A DNA stretch of 64,000 nt from Xylophilus rhododendri (GCF_009906855.1 NZ_CP047650.1:1178001-1242000); one strand, 5' to 3'; positions 23,998 to 33,552 are shown, counted from the stretch's first letter. Numbers and translations: made by a program. Notes: generated by a model not told the origin, from the letters alone.

Positions 23998-25359
23998 ATG
24001 ACCCAAGCACAACGTCAGATGACGCTCATCGCCTTCATGCAGGCGCAGAACTGCACCAACTACGCAGGCTCCTGGCGCCACCCGGCCAGCATGACCGACT
24101 ACCTCTCGCCGGAGTACTACCAGCGCGTGGCCCGCACCCTGGAGGAAGGCAAGTTCGACATGGCCTTCTTCGATGACCGCCTGGCCATGCCCGACATCTA
24201 CGGCCACAGCCACGAGGAGACGGTGCGCAGCGGCGTGCGCGCCATCAAGCTGGAGCCCACCTCGGTGCTGATGGCCATGGCCATGGTCACCAGCCGGCTC
24301 GGCCTGGGCGCCACCTACTCCACCACCTATTACGAGCCCTTCCACGTGGCCCGGCTCTTCGCCACCCTGGACCTGATGACCAAGGGCCGCGTGGCCTGGA
24401 ACGTGGTCACCTCGATGAACGATTCCGAGGCCGCCAATTTCGGCCAGGACGAACACCTGGAACACGACCTGCGCTACGACCGCGCCGACGAGTTCATGGA
24501 AGTCGTCATGGGCCACTGGGACACCTGGCAGGAAGGCGCCATCCTGGCCGACAAGGAGAGCGGCACCTTCGCCGATCCCGCCAAGGTGCACCGGCTGGAC
24601 CACCAGGGCCGCTTCTTCAGCTCGCGCGGCCCGCTGTCGGTGCCACGTTCGCAGCAGGGCCATCCGGTCATCCTGCAGGCCGGCCAGAGCGGGCGCGGCC
24701 TGGCCTTCGCCTCGCGCTGGGCCGAGCTGGTGTTCGCCAAGTACCCGACGCTGGAGAACGGCAGGAAGCAGTACAAGGCGCTCAAGGACGGCATCGCCAA
24801 TGCCGGCCGCGACCCCGCCTCGGTACGCATCGCGCCGGAGCTGAAGATCATCGTCGCCGAGACCGAGAGCCTGGCCCGCGAGAAGCGCGACGAGATCGCC
24901 AGCACCTCGCGCCCCATCGACGGCCTGACCATGATCGGCGAGACGCTCAACATCGACTTCTCCGGCCGCCCCTACGACGAGCCCTTCACCGATGCCGAGC
25001 TGGCCGCCGTCTCCTGGCAGAGCCTGCGCGACAAGGTGGTGCAGGTCAGCGGCAAGAAGAACCCCTCGGTGCGCGACTTCGTCGAATCCTCCGGCCGCGG
25101 CACGCTCAACGACGGGCCCTGTTTCGTCGGCACCGGCAAGCAGGTGGCCGACCAGATGGAGGAATGGTTCAAGACCGCCTGCGACGGCTTCGTGCTCTCC
25201 GGCACCACCGTGCCCGGCACCTACGAGGACATCGTGCGCCTGGTCGTGCCCGAGCTGCAGAAGCGCGGCCTGTTCCGCAAGGAATACCAGGGCACGACCC
25301 TGCGCGACACGCTGGGCGTGCCACGGCCGAATGCCGGCGACTGGAAGAAGGTGGCGTGA
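23998..25359 (+). CDS. FMN-dependent monooxygenase, NtaA/SnaA/DszA family (LLM class)
   Basis: 453 residues from the ATG at 23998 (MTQAQRQMTLIAFMQAQNCT). The family pattern is clear: FFDDRLAMPDIYG, the TTYYEPFHVARLFATLDLMT segment, KGRVAWNVVTSMNDSEAANF and LDHQGRFFSSRGPLSVPRS. These are TIM-barrel enzymes that use externally supplied FMNH2 and oxygen to oxidise amino-polycarboxylates, sulfur compounds or similar substrates. The reductase is the divergent gene at 22606. It is the first gene of an operon with AtuA-family, DUF4387, Bug and MmgE/PrpD genes, and its TGA overlaps the AtuA start by 1 nt (TGATG). The substrate is unknown. Confidence 0.9.
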   Translation: MTQAQRQMTLIAFMQAQNCTNYAGSWRHPASMTDYLSPEYYQRVARTLEEGKFDMAFFDDRLAMPDIYGHSHEETVRSGVRAIKLEPTSVLMAMAMVTSRLGLGATYSTTYYEPFHVARLFATLDLMTKGRVAWNVVTSMNDSEAANFGQDEHLEHDLRYDRADEFMEVVMGHWDTWQEGAILADKESGTFADPAKVHRLDHQGRFFSSRGPLSVPRSQQGHPVILQAGQSGRGLAFASRWAELVFAKYPTLENGRKQYKALKDGIANAGRDPASVRIAPELKIIVAETESLAREKRDEIASTSRPIDGLTMIGETLNIDFSGRPYDEPFTDAELAAVSWQSLRDKVVQVSGKKNPSVRDFVESSGRGTLNDGPCFVGTGKQVADQMEEWFKTACDGFVLSGTTVPGTYEDIVRLVVPELQKRGLFRKEYQGTTLRDTLGVPRPNAGDWKKVA

Positions 25360-26741
25360 TGACGGGGCCGAAGAAGACGGTGACCATGATGTCGGCCAGC
25401 GGCATCCTGGGCTATGGCTTTCCCGAGGCCTCGCTGGAGGCCGCCCTGGCCCGCAAGCCCGACATGATCGGCGTGGACGGCGGCAGCTCCGACCCCGGCC
25501 CGCACTACCTGGGTTCGGGCAAGACACTCAACTCGCGCCTGGCGATGAAACGCGACCTCTCGCTGCTGCTGCGCGGCGCGATCCGCAACGGCATCCCGAT
25601 GATGGTCGGCACCTGCGGCGGCGCGGGCGGAAAGCCGCATCTGGAAGCCTGCGCGGACATCATCCGCGAGGTGGCGCGCGAGCACGGGCTGAGCTTCAGG
25701 ATGGCGCTGATCCACGCCGAGCAGGACGCTGCATTCATCGTCGAGCAGCTCGAAGCCGGCAAGGTGCGCCCGCTCAACAATGCGCCGCAGATAGGCGCAG
25801 AGGACATCCGCGGCGCGGAACGCATCGTCGGCATGATGGGCCCCGAGCCCTACCGGGCGGCGCTCGCCGCCGGGGCCCAGGTGATCCTGGGCGGACGCGG
25901 CACCGATCCCGCGCCCTGGGTGGCCCTGGCCATGCACCACGGCCTGCCGCCGGCGCCCGCCTGGTACGCCGGCAAGATGCTGGAGTGCGCCTGCAACGCG
26001 GCCATCCCCAAGAAACACGACTGCCTGCTGGTGACCGTGGGCGAGGACTTCGTCGAGGCCGAGCCGCTGAACCCGGAGCTGCGCTGCACGCCGCTGTCGG
26101 TGGCGGTGCAGGCCCTGCACGAGAACGCCAGCCCGGTGATCCGCCATGAGCCCGGCGGCATCGTGGATTCCACCGACTGCCGCATCGAGGCGGTCACCGA
26201 GCGCATCGTGCGCATCACCGGCATGCGCTGGAAACCCATGCCCTACAGCATCAAGCTCGAAGGCGCGCGGATGGTGGGCTACAGCGCCATCGCCATCGCC
26301 GCCACGCGCGATCCGGGGCTGATCGGGCAGATCGACAGCTTTCTGGACTTCGTGCGCGGCTCCACCGCCACCAAGGTCACGGCGCTGGGCATCTCGCCGG
26401 CCGACTACCAGCTGGTCATCCGCGCCTATGGCCGCGACGGCGTGATGGGCGCCTGGGAGCCGCACGCCGAGCTGGCGCCGGTGGAGCTGGCGCTGATCGC
26501 GGAGGTGGTCGCCAAAAACCAGGAGACGGCCAACGCCGCCCTCTCGCTGGCGCGGGTGACGCTGCTGCATTCGGACTTCCCCGGCCGCATGTGCCGCGAG
26601 GGAAACATGGCCTTCCCCTTCTCGCCCTCGGACATCGAACGCGGCGCGATCTACGAATTCATGCTGCAGCACGTGGTCGAGATCGAAGACCCGCTGCGCA
26701 TGTTCCCCATCAGCTACGAAGACGTCGGAGCAAGCGCATGA
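25359..26741 (+). CDS. AtuA-family protein (DUF1446, acyclic terpene utilisation-like)
   Basis: 460 residues from the ATG at 25359, which overlaps the monooxygenase stop. The protein matches the AtuA/DUF1446 family: MSASGILGYGFPEASLEAAL, PDMIGVDGGSSDPGPHYLGS, MVGTCGGAGGKPHLEA and the repeated small-residue loop ILGGRGTDPAPWVALA. AtuA is required for citronellol and geraniol use in pseudomonads, but its reaction remains unproven and many homologues lie outside terpene clusters. Here it is followed directly by a DUF4387 gene (4-nt overlap), a recurrent partner. The pair may be a two-subunit enzyme acting on the product of the flavin monooxygenase. Confidence 0.85.
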   Translation: MTGPKKTVTMMSASGILGYGFPEASLEAALARKPDMIGVDGGSSDPGPHYLGSGKTLNSRLAMKRDLSLLLRGAIRNGIPMMVGTCGGAGGKPHLEACADIIREVAREHGLSFRMALIHAEQDAAFIVEQLEAGKVRPLNNAPQIGAEDIRGAERIVGMMGPEPYRAALAAGAQVILGGRGTDPAPWVALAMHHGLPPAPAWYAGKMLECACNAAIPKKHDCLLVTVGEDFVEAEPLNPELRCTPLSVAVQALHENASPVIRHEPGGIVDSTDCRIEAVTERIVRITGMRWKPMPYSIKLEGARMVGYSAIAIAATRDPGLIGQIDSFLDFVRGSTATKVTALGISPADYQLVIRAYGRDGVMGAWEPHAELAPVELALIAEVVAKNQETANAALSLARVTLLHSDFPGRMCREGNMAFPFSPSDIERGAIYEFMLQHVVEIEDPLRMFPISYEDVGASA

Positions 26742-27049
26742 CCCGCCTGAAGGACATCGCCAAGGCCTGCAAGAGCAAGAACGCCGGGCCCTTCCACATC
26801 ACGCTGGACATCATGTTCGACCAGCCCGCGCTGTTCGAGCGGGTGCGCGCCTCGGGCGTGGTCAGCGCGGAACTCATCGCCCGCCTGTACGGCGTGCCGG
26901 TGGGCGAGGTGCTGTTCACCGAATACCCGCCGGCCCTGGCCTGGAAGGCGACCATCCCGCGCCGCATCGCCTCCGGCGCGGTGGGCGACACCGACGTCTA
27001 CGGCGCGCAGCAGCATGCGCCGCTGCTGGACATCGAGATACCGGACTGA
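26738..27049 (+). CDS. DUF4387 family small protein
   Basis: 103 residues from the ATG at 26738, overlapping the AtuA stop by 4 nt (ATGA). The sequence (KACKSKNAGPFHITLDIMFD, then EVLFTEYPPALAWKATIPR and GDTDVYGAQQHAPLLDI) matches the DUF4387 family, which is usually encoded next to AtuA/DUF1446 proteins or fused to them. No catalytic residue is assigned in this family. Strict coupling to the AtuA gene suggests an obligate partner subunit. Cytoplasmic; no signal peptide. Confidence 0.85.
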   Translation: MTRLKDIAKACKSKNAGPFHITLDIMFDQPALFERVRASGVVSAELIARLYGVPVGEVLFTEYPPALAWKATIPRRIASGAVGDTDVYGAQQHAPLLDIEIPD

Positions 27050-27059
27050 AGGCCGCGCC

Positions 27060-28031
27060 ATGACCCTGCATCGCAGAACCCTGTGCGCCGCCTCCCTCGG
27101 CCTGCTGGCCGCCCGCCCGTCCTGGGCGCAGGATGGCTACCCCAGCAAGCCGATCCGCATCGTCGTGCCCTTCGCCCCCGGCGGCGGCACCGACTTCTCG
27201 GCCCGCGTCTTCAGCGCCAAACTCGGCGAACGGCTCGGACAGCCGGTCACCGTGGAGAACCGCCCCGGCGCCGCCTCCACCCTGGGCACCGCCTATGCGG
27301 TGAAGTCGCCGCCGGACGGCTACACCCTGCTGGTCATCTCCGGCAGCTATGTGGTCAACCCCAGCCTCTACAAGCTGGGCTTCGATCCGGTCAACGACGT
27401 GGAGCCCATCATCCAGCTGACCGAAAGCGGCTATGTGCTGGTGATCAACCCCAGGGTGCCGGCGCAGAACCTGGCCGATCTGCTGGAGCTGATGCGCCGG
27501 CGCCCGGGCGAGCTGACCTATGCCTCCAGCGGCCAGGGCGGCCATCTGCAGGTGGTGACCGAATACATGCTGGGCCTGGCCAGGGTGCAGGCCAAACACA
27601 TCCCCTACCGCGGCACCGGCCCGGCCGTGGCCGATGTGCTGGCCGGCACGGTGGACATGATGTTCGGCGGCACCGAAGCCCTGATGCAGTACGTGGCCGC
27701 CGGCAAGCTGCGCGCCATCGCCGTCGGCACACCGAAGCGGCTGGCCGCGTATCCGGACCTGCCGACGGTGGCGGAAGCGGGAGTTCCCGGATACGAGGTC
27801 GTGGCCTGGCACGGCATGCTGGCGCCCAAGGGCACGCCGCCGCAGATCGTCGCCCTGCTCAACCGCCACATGAACGCGGTGGTGCACGACAAGGCGATCA
27901 ACGAAAAGATCGCGCCCCAGGGCGTGGACGGCGCGGGCGGCACACCCGAACAGTTCCGCGCCCTGCTCAAGACCGAGATCGAACGCTACGCCCAGGTGGT
28001 GCGCGACGCCCACATCAAGGCCGGCGAATGA
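27060..28031 (+). CDS. Bug/TctC-family substrate-binding protein
   Basis: 323 residues with a Sec-type signal (LHRRTLCAASLGLLAARPSWA). It contains the Bug signatures RIVVPFAPGGGTDFSARVFS, VENRPGAASTLGTAYAV, PDGYTLLVI and LPTVAEAGVPGYE. It binds a carboxylate-type ligand in the periplasm. It is located 10 bp after the DUF4387 gene, with MmgE/PrpD following 34 bp later, so it likely delivers the substrate of this monooxygenase operon. No membrane partners TctA/TctB are encoded nearby. Confidence 0.9.
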   Translation: MTLHRRTLCAASLGLLAARPSWAQDGYPSKPIRIVVPFAPGGGTDFSARVFSAKLGERLGQPVTVENRPGAASTLGTAYAVKSPPDGYTLLVISGSYVVNPSLYKLGFDPVNDVEPIIQLTESGYVLVINPRVPAQNLADLLELMRRRPGELTYASSGQGGHLQVVTEYMLGLARVQAKHIPYRGTGPAVADVLAGTVDMMFGGTEALMQYVAAGKLRAIAVGTPKRLAAYPDLPTVAEAGVPGYEVVAWHGMLAPKGTPPQIVALLNRHMNAVVHDKAINEKIAPQGVDGAGGTPEQFRALLKTEIERYAQVVRDAHIKAGE

Positions 28032-28065
28032 CACACCCTGCTGGAACCCAAGGAGACCGGACACC

Positions 28066-29475
28066 ATGAAGAACGAGACAGCCCAGCTGGCCGCGGCCAC
28101 GCCCAATATCGCCGCCGCCATCGCCCGCTTCGCGGCCGCGCTGCAGCCGGCGGACATCCCGGCCGAGGTCTGGAGCAAGTCGGTGCACCACATCATGGAT
28201 GCCGTCGGCCTGGCTTTCGCCTCCCACCATTTCCCCTTCGCCGCGCCAGGCCTGGCCGGCATCGCCGCGGCCGGATCGCCCGGCGCCGCCACCGTCGTCG
28301 GCAGCCCGCTGCGCCTGGCGCCGCGCGACGCCGCCCTGGCCAACGGCTACCTGATGCATGCGCTGGATTTCGACGACACCCATCCCGGCGCCATCGTCCA
28401 TCCCACCGTGGCCTGCCTGCCCACCGCGCTGGCGCTGTGCGAGGACCTGGACCTGAACTGGGGCCAGCTCGTCGCCGCCTACGTGGCCGGCATGGAGACC
28501 AGCATCCGCATCGGCCGGGCGGTCAAGGGGGGCTTCCACCATGCGGGCTTCCATGCGACCGGGCTGGTCTCGCATTTCAGCGCGGCGGTGATCGCCGGCA
28601 AGCTGATGGGCCTGGACGCCGCCCAGCTCACCGGCGCGCAGGGCATCGCGGCCAGCACGGCTTCGGGCGTGCAGGTCTTCCTGGAGACCGGCGCCTGGAC
28701 CAAACGCCTGCATCCCGGCTGGGGCGCCATGGCCGGCATCACCGCCGCCACGCTGGTGCGCCACGGCTTCGATGCGCCGGTGCGACCCTACGAGGGCCGC
28801 TTCGGTTTCTTCGAGACCCATATGCAGACGCATATGCAGGGCGTGGACCTGGCCTCCATGGCCGCCGGCCTGGGCAGCGAGTGGACGCTGCTGGACACCG
28901 CCATCAAGCCCTACCCGGTCTGCCATTTCATCCACGGCGCCGCCGAGGCCGCGCTGCAGCTGCACGGCACGCTGCAGCCCGGCGAGCAGATCCGCCACAT
29001 CCGCATCGAACTGCCCGCCGACACCCTGCCCATCGTCGCCGAGCCGCATGCCGCCAAGGCGGTGCCGCGCACCGACTACGAAGCCAAGTTCAGCGCCCAC
29101 TTCGTGGTGGCCACCTGCCTGCTGCGCGGCCGTTTCGGCCTGGCCGAGCTGGAGGCGGCGAGCCTGGCCGATCCGGAGATCCTGGCCCTGTGCCAGCAAG
29201 TGGAATGCGTGGCCGAAGAGGGTTCGACCTTCCCCAAGCACTTCTCCGGCGCGGTGACCTTGACCCTGGCCTCGGGCGAGACGCGCAGCTGCCGCATCCC
29301 GGTCAACCTCGGCAGCGGCGAGCGGGCGCTGGGCCGGGACGACATCGTCGCCAAGTTCCGCGGCACCGCCGGCGTGCGCCTGTCGCCCAAACGCACCGAC
29401 GCCGTGCTGCAGGCCCTGCTCACGGCCACGCCCGCGACGCCGGTGCGCGCGATTACCGCCGTGCTGGGGGCCTAG
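28066..29475 (+). CDS. MmgE/PrpD family protein
   Basis: 469 residues, the usual length for this family, with an AAGGAGAC ribosome site. Landmarks are VHHIMDAVGLAFASHHF, the early substrate loop ALDFDDTHPGAIVHPTVAC, GFHATGLVSHFSAAVIAGKL, and KPYPVCHFIHGAAEAAL in the middle. Family members include 2-methylcitrate dehydratase and cis-aconitate decarboxylase, so a dehydratase, decarboxylase or isomerase acting on a polycarboxylate is expected. It closes the operon that starts with the flavin monooxygenase; NtaA-type enzymes also act on polycarboxylates, which fits. The precise reaction is unknown. Confidence 0.88.
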   Translation: MKNETAQLAAATPNIAAAIARFAAALQPADIPAEVWSKSVHHIMDAVGLAFASHHFPFAAPGLAGIAAAGSPGAATVVGSPLRLAPRDAALANGYLMHALDFDDTHPGAIVHPTVACLPTALALCEDLDLNWGQLVAAYVAGMETSIRIGRAVKGGFHHAGFHATGLVSHFSAAVIAGKLMGLDAAQLTGAQGIAASTASGVQVFLETGAWTKRLHPGWGAMAGITAATLVRHGFDAPVRPYEGRFGFFETHMQTHMQGVDLASMAAGLGSEWTLLDTAIKPYPVCHFIHGAAEAALQLHGTLQPGEQIRHIRIELPADTLPIVAEPHAAKAVPRTDYEAKFSAHFVVATCLLRGRFGLAELEAASLADPEILALCQQVECVAEEGSTFPKHFSGAVTLTLASGETRSCRIPVNLGSGERALGRDDIVAKFRGTAGVRLSPKRTDAVLQALLTATPATPVRAITAVLGA

Positions 29476-29545
29476 TCAAGCGTGAATACGACGCCCCGCG
29501 GACGGCGTGGTCGCGGCATTTCGCGGGAGCGGCTGGATTAAGCTC

Positions 29546-30499
29546 ATGGCGAGTGTCTTTCCCGATTCCGCCAATGCCGAGGGTGCCGTGAACCCATTGC
29601 CGCAGCTGCGCTTCCACCTGCCCGAGCTGGAGACTTTTCTGGTGGTGCTGGAGGAGCGCAGTTTCAGCCGGGCGGCCGAGCGCCTGTGCATCTCGCAGCC
29701 CTCGGTGTCCAACCGGGTCAAGCGGCTGGAGAACGTGCTGCGGGTCAAGCTCATCACCCGCACCACCCGCAGCGTGGAAGCGACCACCGACGGCACCCTG
29801 CTGCGCGTGGCGGCCGAGGAAGCGCTGGCCGGGCTGTACGCGGTGCTGCAGCAGTTCCGCGACCGCTCGGAGGCGGCGCGCAACCGGGTGGTGATCGCGG
29901 CCACGCCGATGATCGCGGCCACCTTCATGCCGCACATCATCCATTCCTATTCGGCGACCTTTCCGGATGTGCAGGTGGTGCTGCGCGACATGCCTTTCGA
30001 GACCTTGCTCAAGACCATAGGCGACGGCTCGGCGGACATCGGCGTGACCGCGCTGGACGGCGACTACGACAACCTGCTGTTCCAGCCCCTGGCCGAGGAG
30101 CCGGTGGTGCTGGTCGTCACCGCCCGGCATCCGCTGGCCCGCCAGCGGGAGGTGTCGCTGGAGACGGTGCTGCCCTATCGCATGATCTTCCTGGAGCGCT
30201 ACACCGGCCTGCGGGAGCGGCTGTCCTCGGCCTTCTCGGGCTTCGGCGCGGCCTTCGAGGCTTCCACCGCCGCCACCCTGCCGGCCCTGATGGGGCTGAT
30301 CGACACCGGCAGCTGCGTGACCTTCCTGCCCCGCTCCATGGCGCAGACCAATGCGCGGGAATCGCGCGCCATCGTGGAGCTGTCGGACTTCTGCGCGGTG
30401 CGCAGCTACGGCAGCATCGTCGCCCGCAAGGCGGTGCTGACCACCGCCGTGCAGAGTTTCCGCGACCATCTGCACAGAGACTTTCAGCCGCTCTTCTAG
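29546..30499 (+). CDS. LysR family transcriptional regulator
   Basis: 317 residues from the ATG at 29546. A GTG at 29588 with GAGGGT in front of it is an equally reasonable start and still precedes the HTH (LPELETFLVVLEERSFSRAA continuing ERLCISQPSVSNRVKRLE). The effector domain starts near residue 105 (VVIAATPMIAATFMPHIIHS). It lies 70 bp behind the MmgE/PrpD gene in the same direction. It is the best local candidate for control of the monooxygenase operon. No palindrome was noticed in the short gap before it. Confidence 0.88.
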   Translation: MASVFPDSANAEGAVNPLPQLRFHLPELETFLVVLEERSFSRAAERLCISQPSVSNRVKRLENVLRVKLITRTTRSVEATTDGTLLRVAAEEALAGLYAVLQQFRDRSEAARNRVVIAATPMIAATFMPHIIHSYSATFPDVQVVLRDMPFETLLKTIGDGSADIGVTALDGDYDNLLFQPLAEEPVVLVVTARHPLARQREVSLETVLPYRMIFLERYTGLRERLSSAFSGFGAAFEASTAATLPALMGLIDTGSCVTFLPRSMAQTNARESRAIVELSDFCAVRSYGSIVARKAVLTTAVQSFRDHLHRDFQPLF

Positions 30500-30599
30500 G
30501 CGCGCGGCCCGTCGCGGCCATCCTGCCCGCCGCACCATCGGCGTGCGTGTTCCGGCTTCGACAGGGCAAGGGTGTACCCCGATGGCTGGCCTGGTAATT

Positions 30600-30618
30600 G
30601 CTGTGCAAATTACACAGC
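30600..30618. promoter_or_regulatory. Inverted repeat upstream of the XRE-cupin regulator
   Basis: Perfect 6-bp arms GCTGTG and CACAGC are separated by CAAATTA, with partial symmetry through the AT-rich centre (TGTGCAAATTACACA). The site is AT-rich in an otherwise GC-rich context and ends 31 bp before the GTG start at 30650. It is a good candidate autoregulatory operator for the XRE-cupin protein. The rest of the 150-bp gap before it shows nothing recognisable. Confidence 0.5.
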
Positions 30619-30649
30619 CAGATAAGTTTCACACCAGACCACCGCCTTC

Positions 30650-31306
30650 GTGAAAAGCAACCCCCAGCCACCCTCCGTCGACATCGGCGCCCCCGCGGCC
30701 CAGCCGCGGCGCATCCATTCGGTGGTGGACCTGTGGCTGGGCGAACAGCTGCGCCACCAGCGCAAGACCCTGGGCCTGCCGCTGCAGCAGCTGGCCGACA
30801 AGTGCGGCATCTCGGTCAGCCTGCTCAGCCAGATCGAGCGCGGCCTGCGCTCCATCTCCATGCGCACCCTGGTGGCCCTGGCCGCCGAGCTGCGGCTGCC
30901 GATGGAGACCCTGATCCGCAACAGCCAGCACGGCCAGGCGGATGCCGACGACGAGCAGGCCGGCGGCTTCGTGGTGCGCGCCGGCCAGCACCAGCGCGTC
31001 GACCTGGGCAACAAGGGCATCCACAAGGAGAACCTCACGCCGCCGGCCGCCAGCGGCGGAGTCGAGCTCTACCGCGCCACCATCGAGCCCGGCGGCTCCA
31101 CCGGCGACGCCCTGTATTTCACCCAGCAGGGCGAGCAGATCGGCCATGTCATCCAGGGCCAGCTCGAACTCTTCGTGCGCGACCGGCTGTACCAGCTGCG
31201 GGTCGGCGACAGCTTCTGCTACGACGCCACCGCGCCGCGCCGCTGGCGCAACCCCGGCAACACCCCCACGGTGGTGCTGTGGGCCATCACCCGCCTGGCC
31301 CGGTGA
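30650..31306 (+). CDS. XRE-family regulator with C-terminal cupin (PuuR-like architecture)
   Basis: 218 residues starting at a GTG (MKSNPQPPSVDIGAPAAQ). The helix-turn-helix lies at about 28-88 (LGLPLQQLADKCGISVSLLS then QIERGLRSISMRTL). A cupin effector barrel occupies about 125-215 (TQQGEQIGHVIQGQLELFVR, VGDSFCYDATAPRRWRN). This design is shared with PuuR and similar repressors of polyamine and amino-acid catabolism. It precedes a polar-amino-acid ABC transporter and a PuuB-like oxidase on the same strand, so it most likely represses that operon through the inverted repeat at 30600-30618. The ligand is unknown. Confidence 0.88.
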   Translation: MKSNPQPPSVDIGAPAAQPRRIHSVVDLWLGEQLRHQRKTLGLPLQQLADKCGISVSLLSQIERGLRSISMRTLVALAAELRLPMETLIRNSQHGQADADDEQAGGFVVRAGQHQRVDLGNKGIHKENLTPPAASGGVELYRATIEPGGSTGDALYFTQQGEQIGHVIQGQLELFVRDRLYQLRVGDSFCYDATAPRRWRNPGNTPTVVLWAITRLAR

Positions 31307-31367
31307 ACCCGTTTTTTCCCCGTCCCGCTCCACCCTGTCTTTCATCCACCCCCAAAAGGAACGCACC

Positions 31368-32123
31368 ATGAAACTTCCCGTGATCGTCGCTTCCCTGATC
31401 GCCGCCTTCGCGCTGTCCGTCGCCGCGCCGGCCTCCGCCCAGCCCGTGCTCAAGGTGGCGTCCACGCCCACCGGCAGCCCCTTCACCTTCCTCGACACCA
31501 AGACCAACACCATCGACGGCGTGATGGTCGACATCGTCAACGCGGTCGGCAAGGAAGCCGGCTTCGGCGTGCAGATCGAGCCGATGCAGTTCTCGGCGCT
31601 GATCGCCTCGCTCACCTCCAAGCGGGTGGACCTGATCTCGGCGGCCATGTTCATCACGCCCACCCGCCTGGAAGTGGTGGACTTCTCGCAGCCCATCTAC
31701 AGCTACGGCGAAGGCATCGTGGTGCCGGTCGGCGACAAGACCGCCTATGTCAACCTGGCCGACCTCAAGGGCAAGCGCATCGGCGTGCAGGTGGGCACCG
31801 CCTTCGTCGATCCGGTGCAAAAGAGCGGCCTGTTCAGCGAAGTCAAGCTCTACGACACCACCGCCGACCTGATGCGCGACGCCAACGCCGGCCGCATCGA
31901 CGCCGGCATGCTCGACTACCCGATCGCCGCCTTCGCGGTCGGCCGCGGCACCTTCCCCAACCTGCGCATGGTCACCACCTTCAAGCCGACCATGGTCAAC
32001 AGCATCGGCATCGCCGCGCGCAAGGGCGAGACCGAGACCATGGACAAGGTCAATGCCGCCGTCACCAAACTCAAGGCCAACGGCGCCATCGACGCCATCC
32101 TGAAGAAGTGGGGCCTGATCTGA
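31368..32123 (+). CDS. Polar amino-acid type ABC transporter periplasmic binding protein
   Basis: 251 residues with a clear Sec signal ([20 protein letters not shown] ending PASA). The family-3 solute-binding fold shows as [56 protein letters not shown] and [16 protein letters not shown]. It captures an amino acid, opine or related amine in the periplasm and passes it to the permease and ATPase that follow at 32171 and 32821. An AAAAGGA ribosome site lies 10 bp before the ATG. Specificity is unclear; the oxidase downstream suggests an amine or amino acid. Confidence 0.92.
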   Translation: MKLPVIVASLIAAFALSVAAPASAQPVLKVASTPTGSPFTFLDTKTNTIDGVMVDIVNAVGKEAGFGVQIEPMQFSALIASLTSKRVDLISAAMFITPTRLEVVDFSQPIYSYGEGIVVPVGDKTAYVNLADLKGKRIGVQVGTAFVDPVQKSGLFSEVKLYDTTADLMRDANAGRIDAGMLDYPIAAFAVGRGTFPNLRMVTTFKPTMVNSIGIAARKGETETMDKVNAAVTKLKANGAIDAILKKWGLI

Positions 32124-32170
32124 TCCGCGCCGCCGCAGCAGCAGCGCAACGCGCCTGAGGAAAAGCCTCC

Positions 32171-32824
32171 ATGCTCCAGTTCTTCCACCATGCGCAGGAA
32201 TTCCTGCCGATCCTGCTCAAGGGCGCCTGGCTCACCATCCTGGTGACGCTGGGCTCGCTGGCCCTGTCCACGGTGCTCGGCCTGGTCTGGGCGGTGATGC
32301 GGGTCTCGGGAATCCCCTTCCTGATGTACCTGAGCGCCTGCATCATCAACCTGCTGCGCGGGCTGCCGATCATCGTGCTGCTCTTCGTGCTGTATTTCGT
32401 GATGCCGGACATCGGCATCTCGCTGTCGGCACTGCAGGCCGGCATCCTGGGCCTGGGCATCGCCTACTCGGCCTACCAGGCGGAGAACTTCCGCGCCGGC
32501 ATCGAGGCGGTGGACCACGGCCAGATCGAGGCGGCGCGCGCCATGGGCATGGGCTGGGGGCTGATGATGCGGCGGGTGATCCTGCCGCAGGCGGTCAAGA
32601 TCGTGCTGCCGCCCTACGGCAACATCATGATCATGATGCTCAAGGACTCCTCGCAGGCCTCCACCATCACCGTGGCCGAACTGGCGCTGCAGGGCCGGCT
32701 GATCGCCACCTCCACCTTCCAGAACGCCACCGTGTTCACCCTGGTCGCGCTGATCTACCTGGTCATGTGCGTGCCGCTGATCCTGCTGGTGCGCCACCTG
32801 GAAAAACGAGGGAGCAAGAAATGA
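32171..32824 (+). CDS. Polar amino-acid type ABC transporter permease
   Basis: 217 residues with five predicted membrane helices and the conserved cytoplasmic EAA loop ([20 protein letters not shown], then [12 protein letters not shown]) that docks the ATPase. It belongs to the HisM/GlnP group, whose members often work as a homodimer when, as here, only one permease gene is present. The gene follows the binding protein after 47 bp and overlaps the ATPase start by 4 nt (ATGA), so permease and ATPase are made in coupled amounts. Confidence 0.93.
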   Translation: MLQFFHHAQEFLPILLKGAWLTILVTLGSLALSTVLGLVWAVMRVSGIPFLMYLSACIINLLRGLPIIVLLFVLYFVMPDIGISLSALQAGILGLGIAYSAYQAENFRAGIEAVDHGQIEAARAMGMGWGLMMRRVILPQAVKIVLPPYGNIMIMMLKDSSQASTITVAELALQGRLIATSTFQNATVFTLVALIYLVMCVPLILLVRHLEKRGSKK

Positions 32825-33552
32825 TCGAGATCCGCGGACTGCAGAAGTCCTACGGCCAGAACCAGGTGCTCAAAGGCATAGACGCCACCGTGTCCAAGGG
32901 CGAGGTGGTCTGCATCGTCGGGCCCTCGGGCTCGGGCAAGTCGACCATCCTGCGCTGCATCAACGGCCTGGAGAGCTACAACGGCGGCAGCATCACCATC
33001 CATGGCCAGAAGGTGGACAACCAGTCGCCCACCATCAAGGCGATACGCACCGAAGTGGCCATGGTGTTCCAGCGCTTCAACCTGTTCCCGCACCGCACCG
33101 TGCTGGAGAACGTGACCGAGGGCCCGATCTTCGTCAAGGGCGAGGACCGGGCCACCGCCACCGCCCGCGCCCGCGAGCTGCTGGCCAGCGTGGGCCTGGC
33201 CGACAAGGAGAACGCCCATCCGCCGCAGCTCTCCGGCGGCCAGCAGCAGCGGGTGGCCATCGCCCGCGCGCTGGCCATGCAGCCCGAGGCCATCCTGTTC
33301 GACGAACCCACCTCGGCGCTGGACCCCGAACTGGTCGGCGATGTGCTGGGCGTGATGCGGAAACTCGCCGAGGCCGGCATGACCATGGTGGTCGTCACCC
33401 ACGAGATGCAGTTCGCCCGCGAGGTGGCCGACCGGGTGATGTTCATCGACCGCGGCGTCATCGTCGAACAGGGGCCTGCCCGCGAGGTCCTGAACAACCC
33501 GCAGAACCCGCGCACGCAGGATTTCCTGCGGCGTGTCCTTCATCCGATGTGA
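32821..33552 (+). CDS. Polar amino-acid type ABC transporter ATPase
   Basis: 243 residues from the ATG at 32821, which overlaps the permease stop. Walker A is GPSGSGKST (about 34-42), the Q-loop [10 protein letters not shown], the ABC signature LSGGQQQR and Walker [15 protein letters not shown], followed by the switch histidine in [15 protein letters not shown]. It is a GlnQ/HisP-type ATPase powering uptake of the ligand bound by the protein at 31368. Its own stop overlaps the start of the FAD oxidoreductase gene (ATGA), linking transport and catabolism. Confidence 0.94.
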   Translation: MIEIRGLQKSYGQNQVLKGIDATVSKGEVVCIVGPSGSGKSTILRCINGLESYNGGSITIHGQKVDNQSPTIKAIRTEVAMVFQRFNLFPHRTVLENVTEGPIFVKGEDRATATARARELLASVGLADKENAHPPQLSGGQQQRVAIARALAMQPEAILFDEPTSALDPELVGDVLGVMRKLAEAGMTMVVVTHEMQFAREVADRVMFIDRGVIVEQGPAREVLNNPQNPRTQDFLRRVLHPM

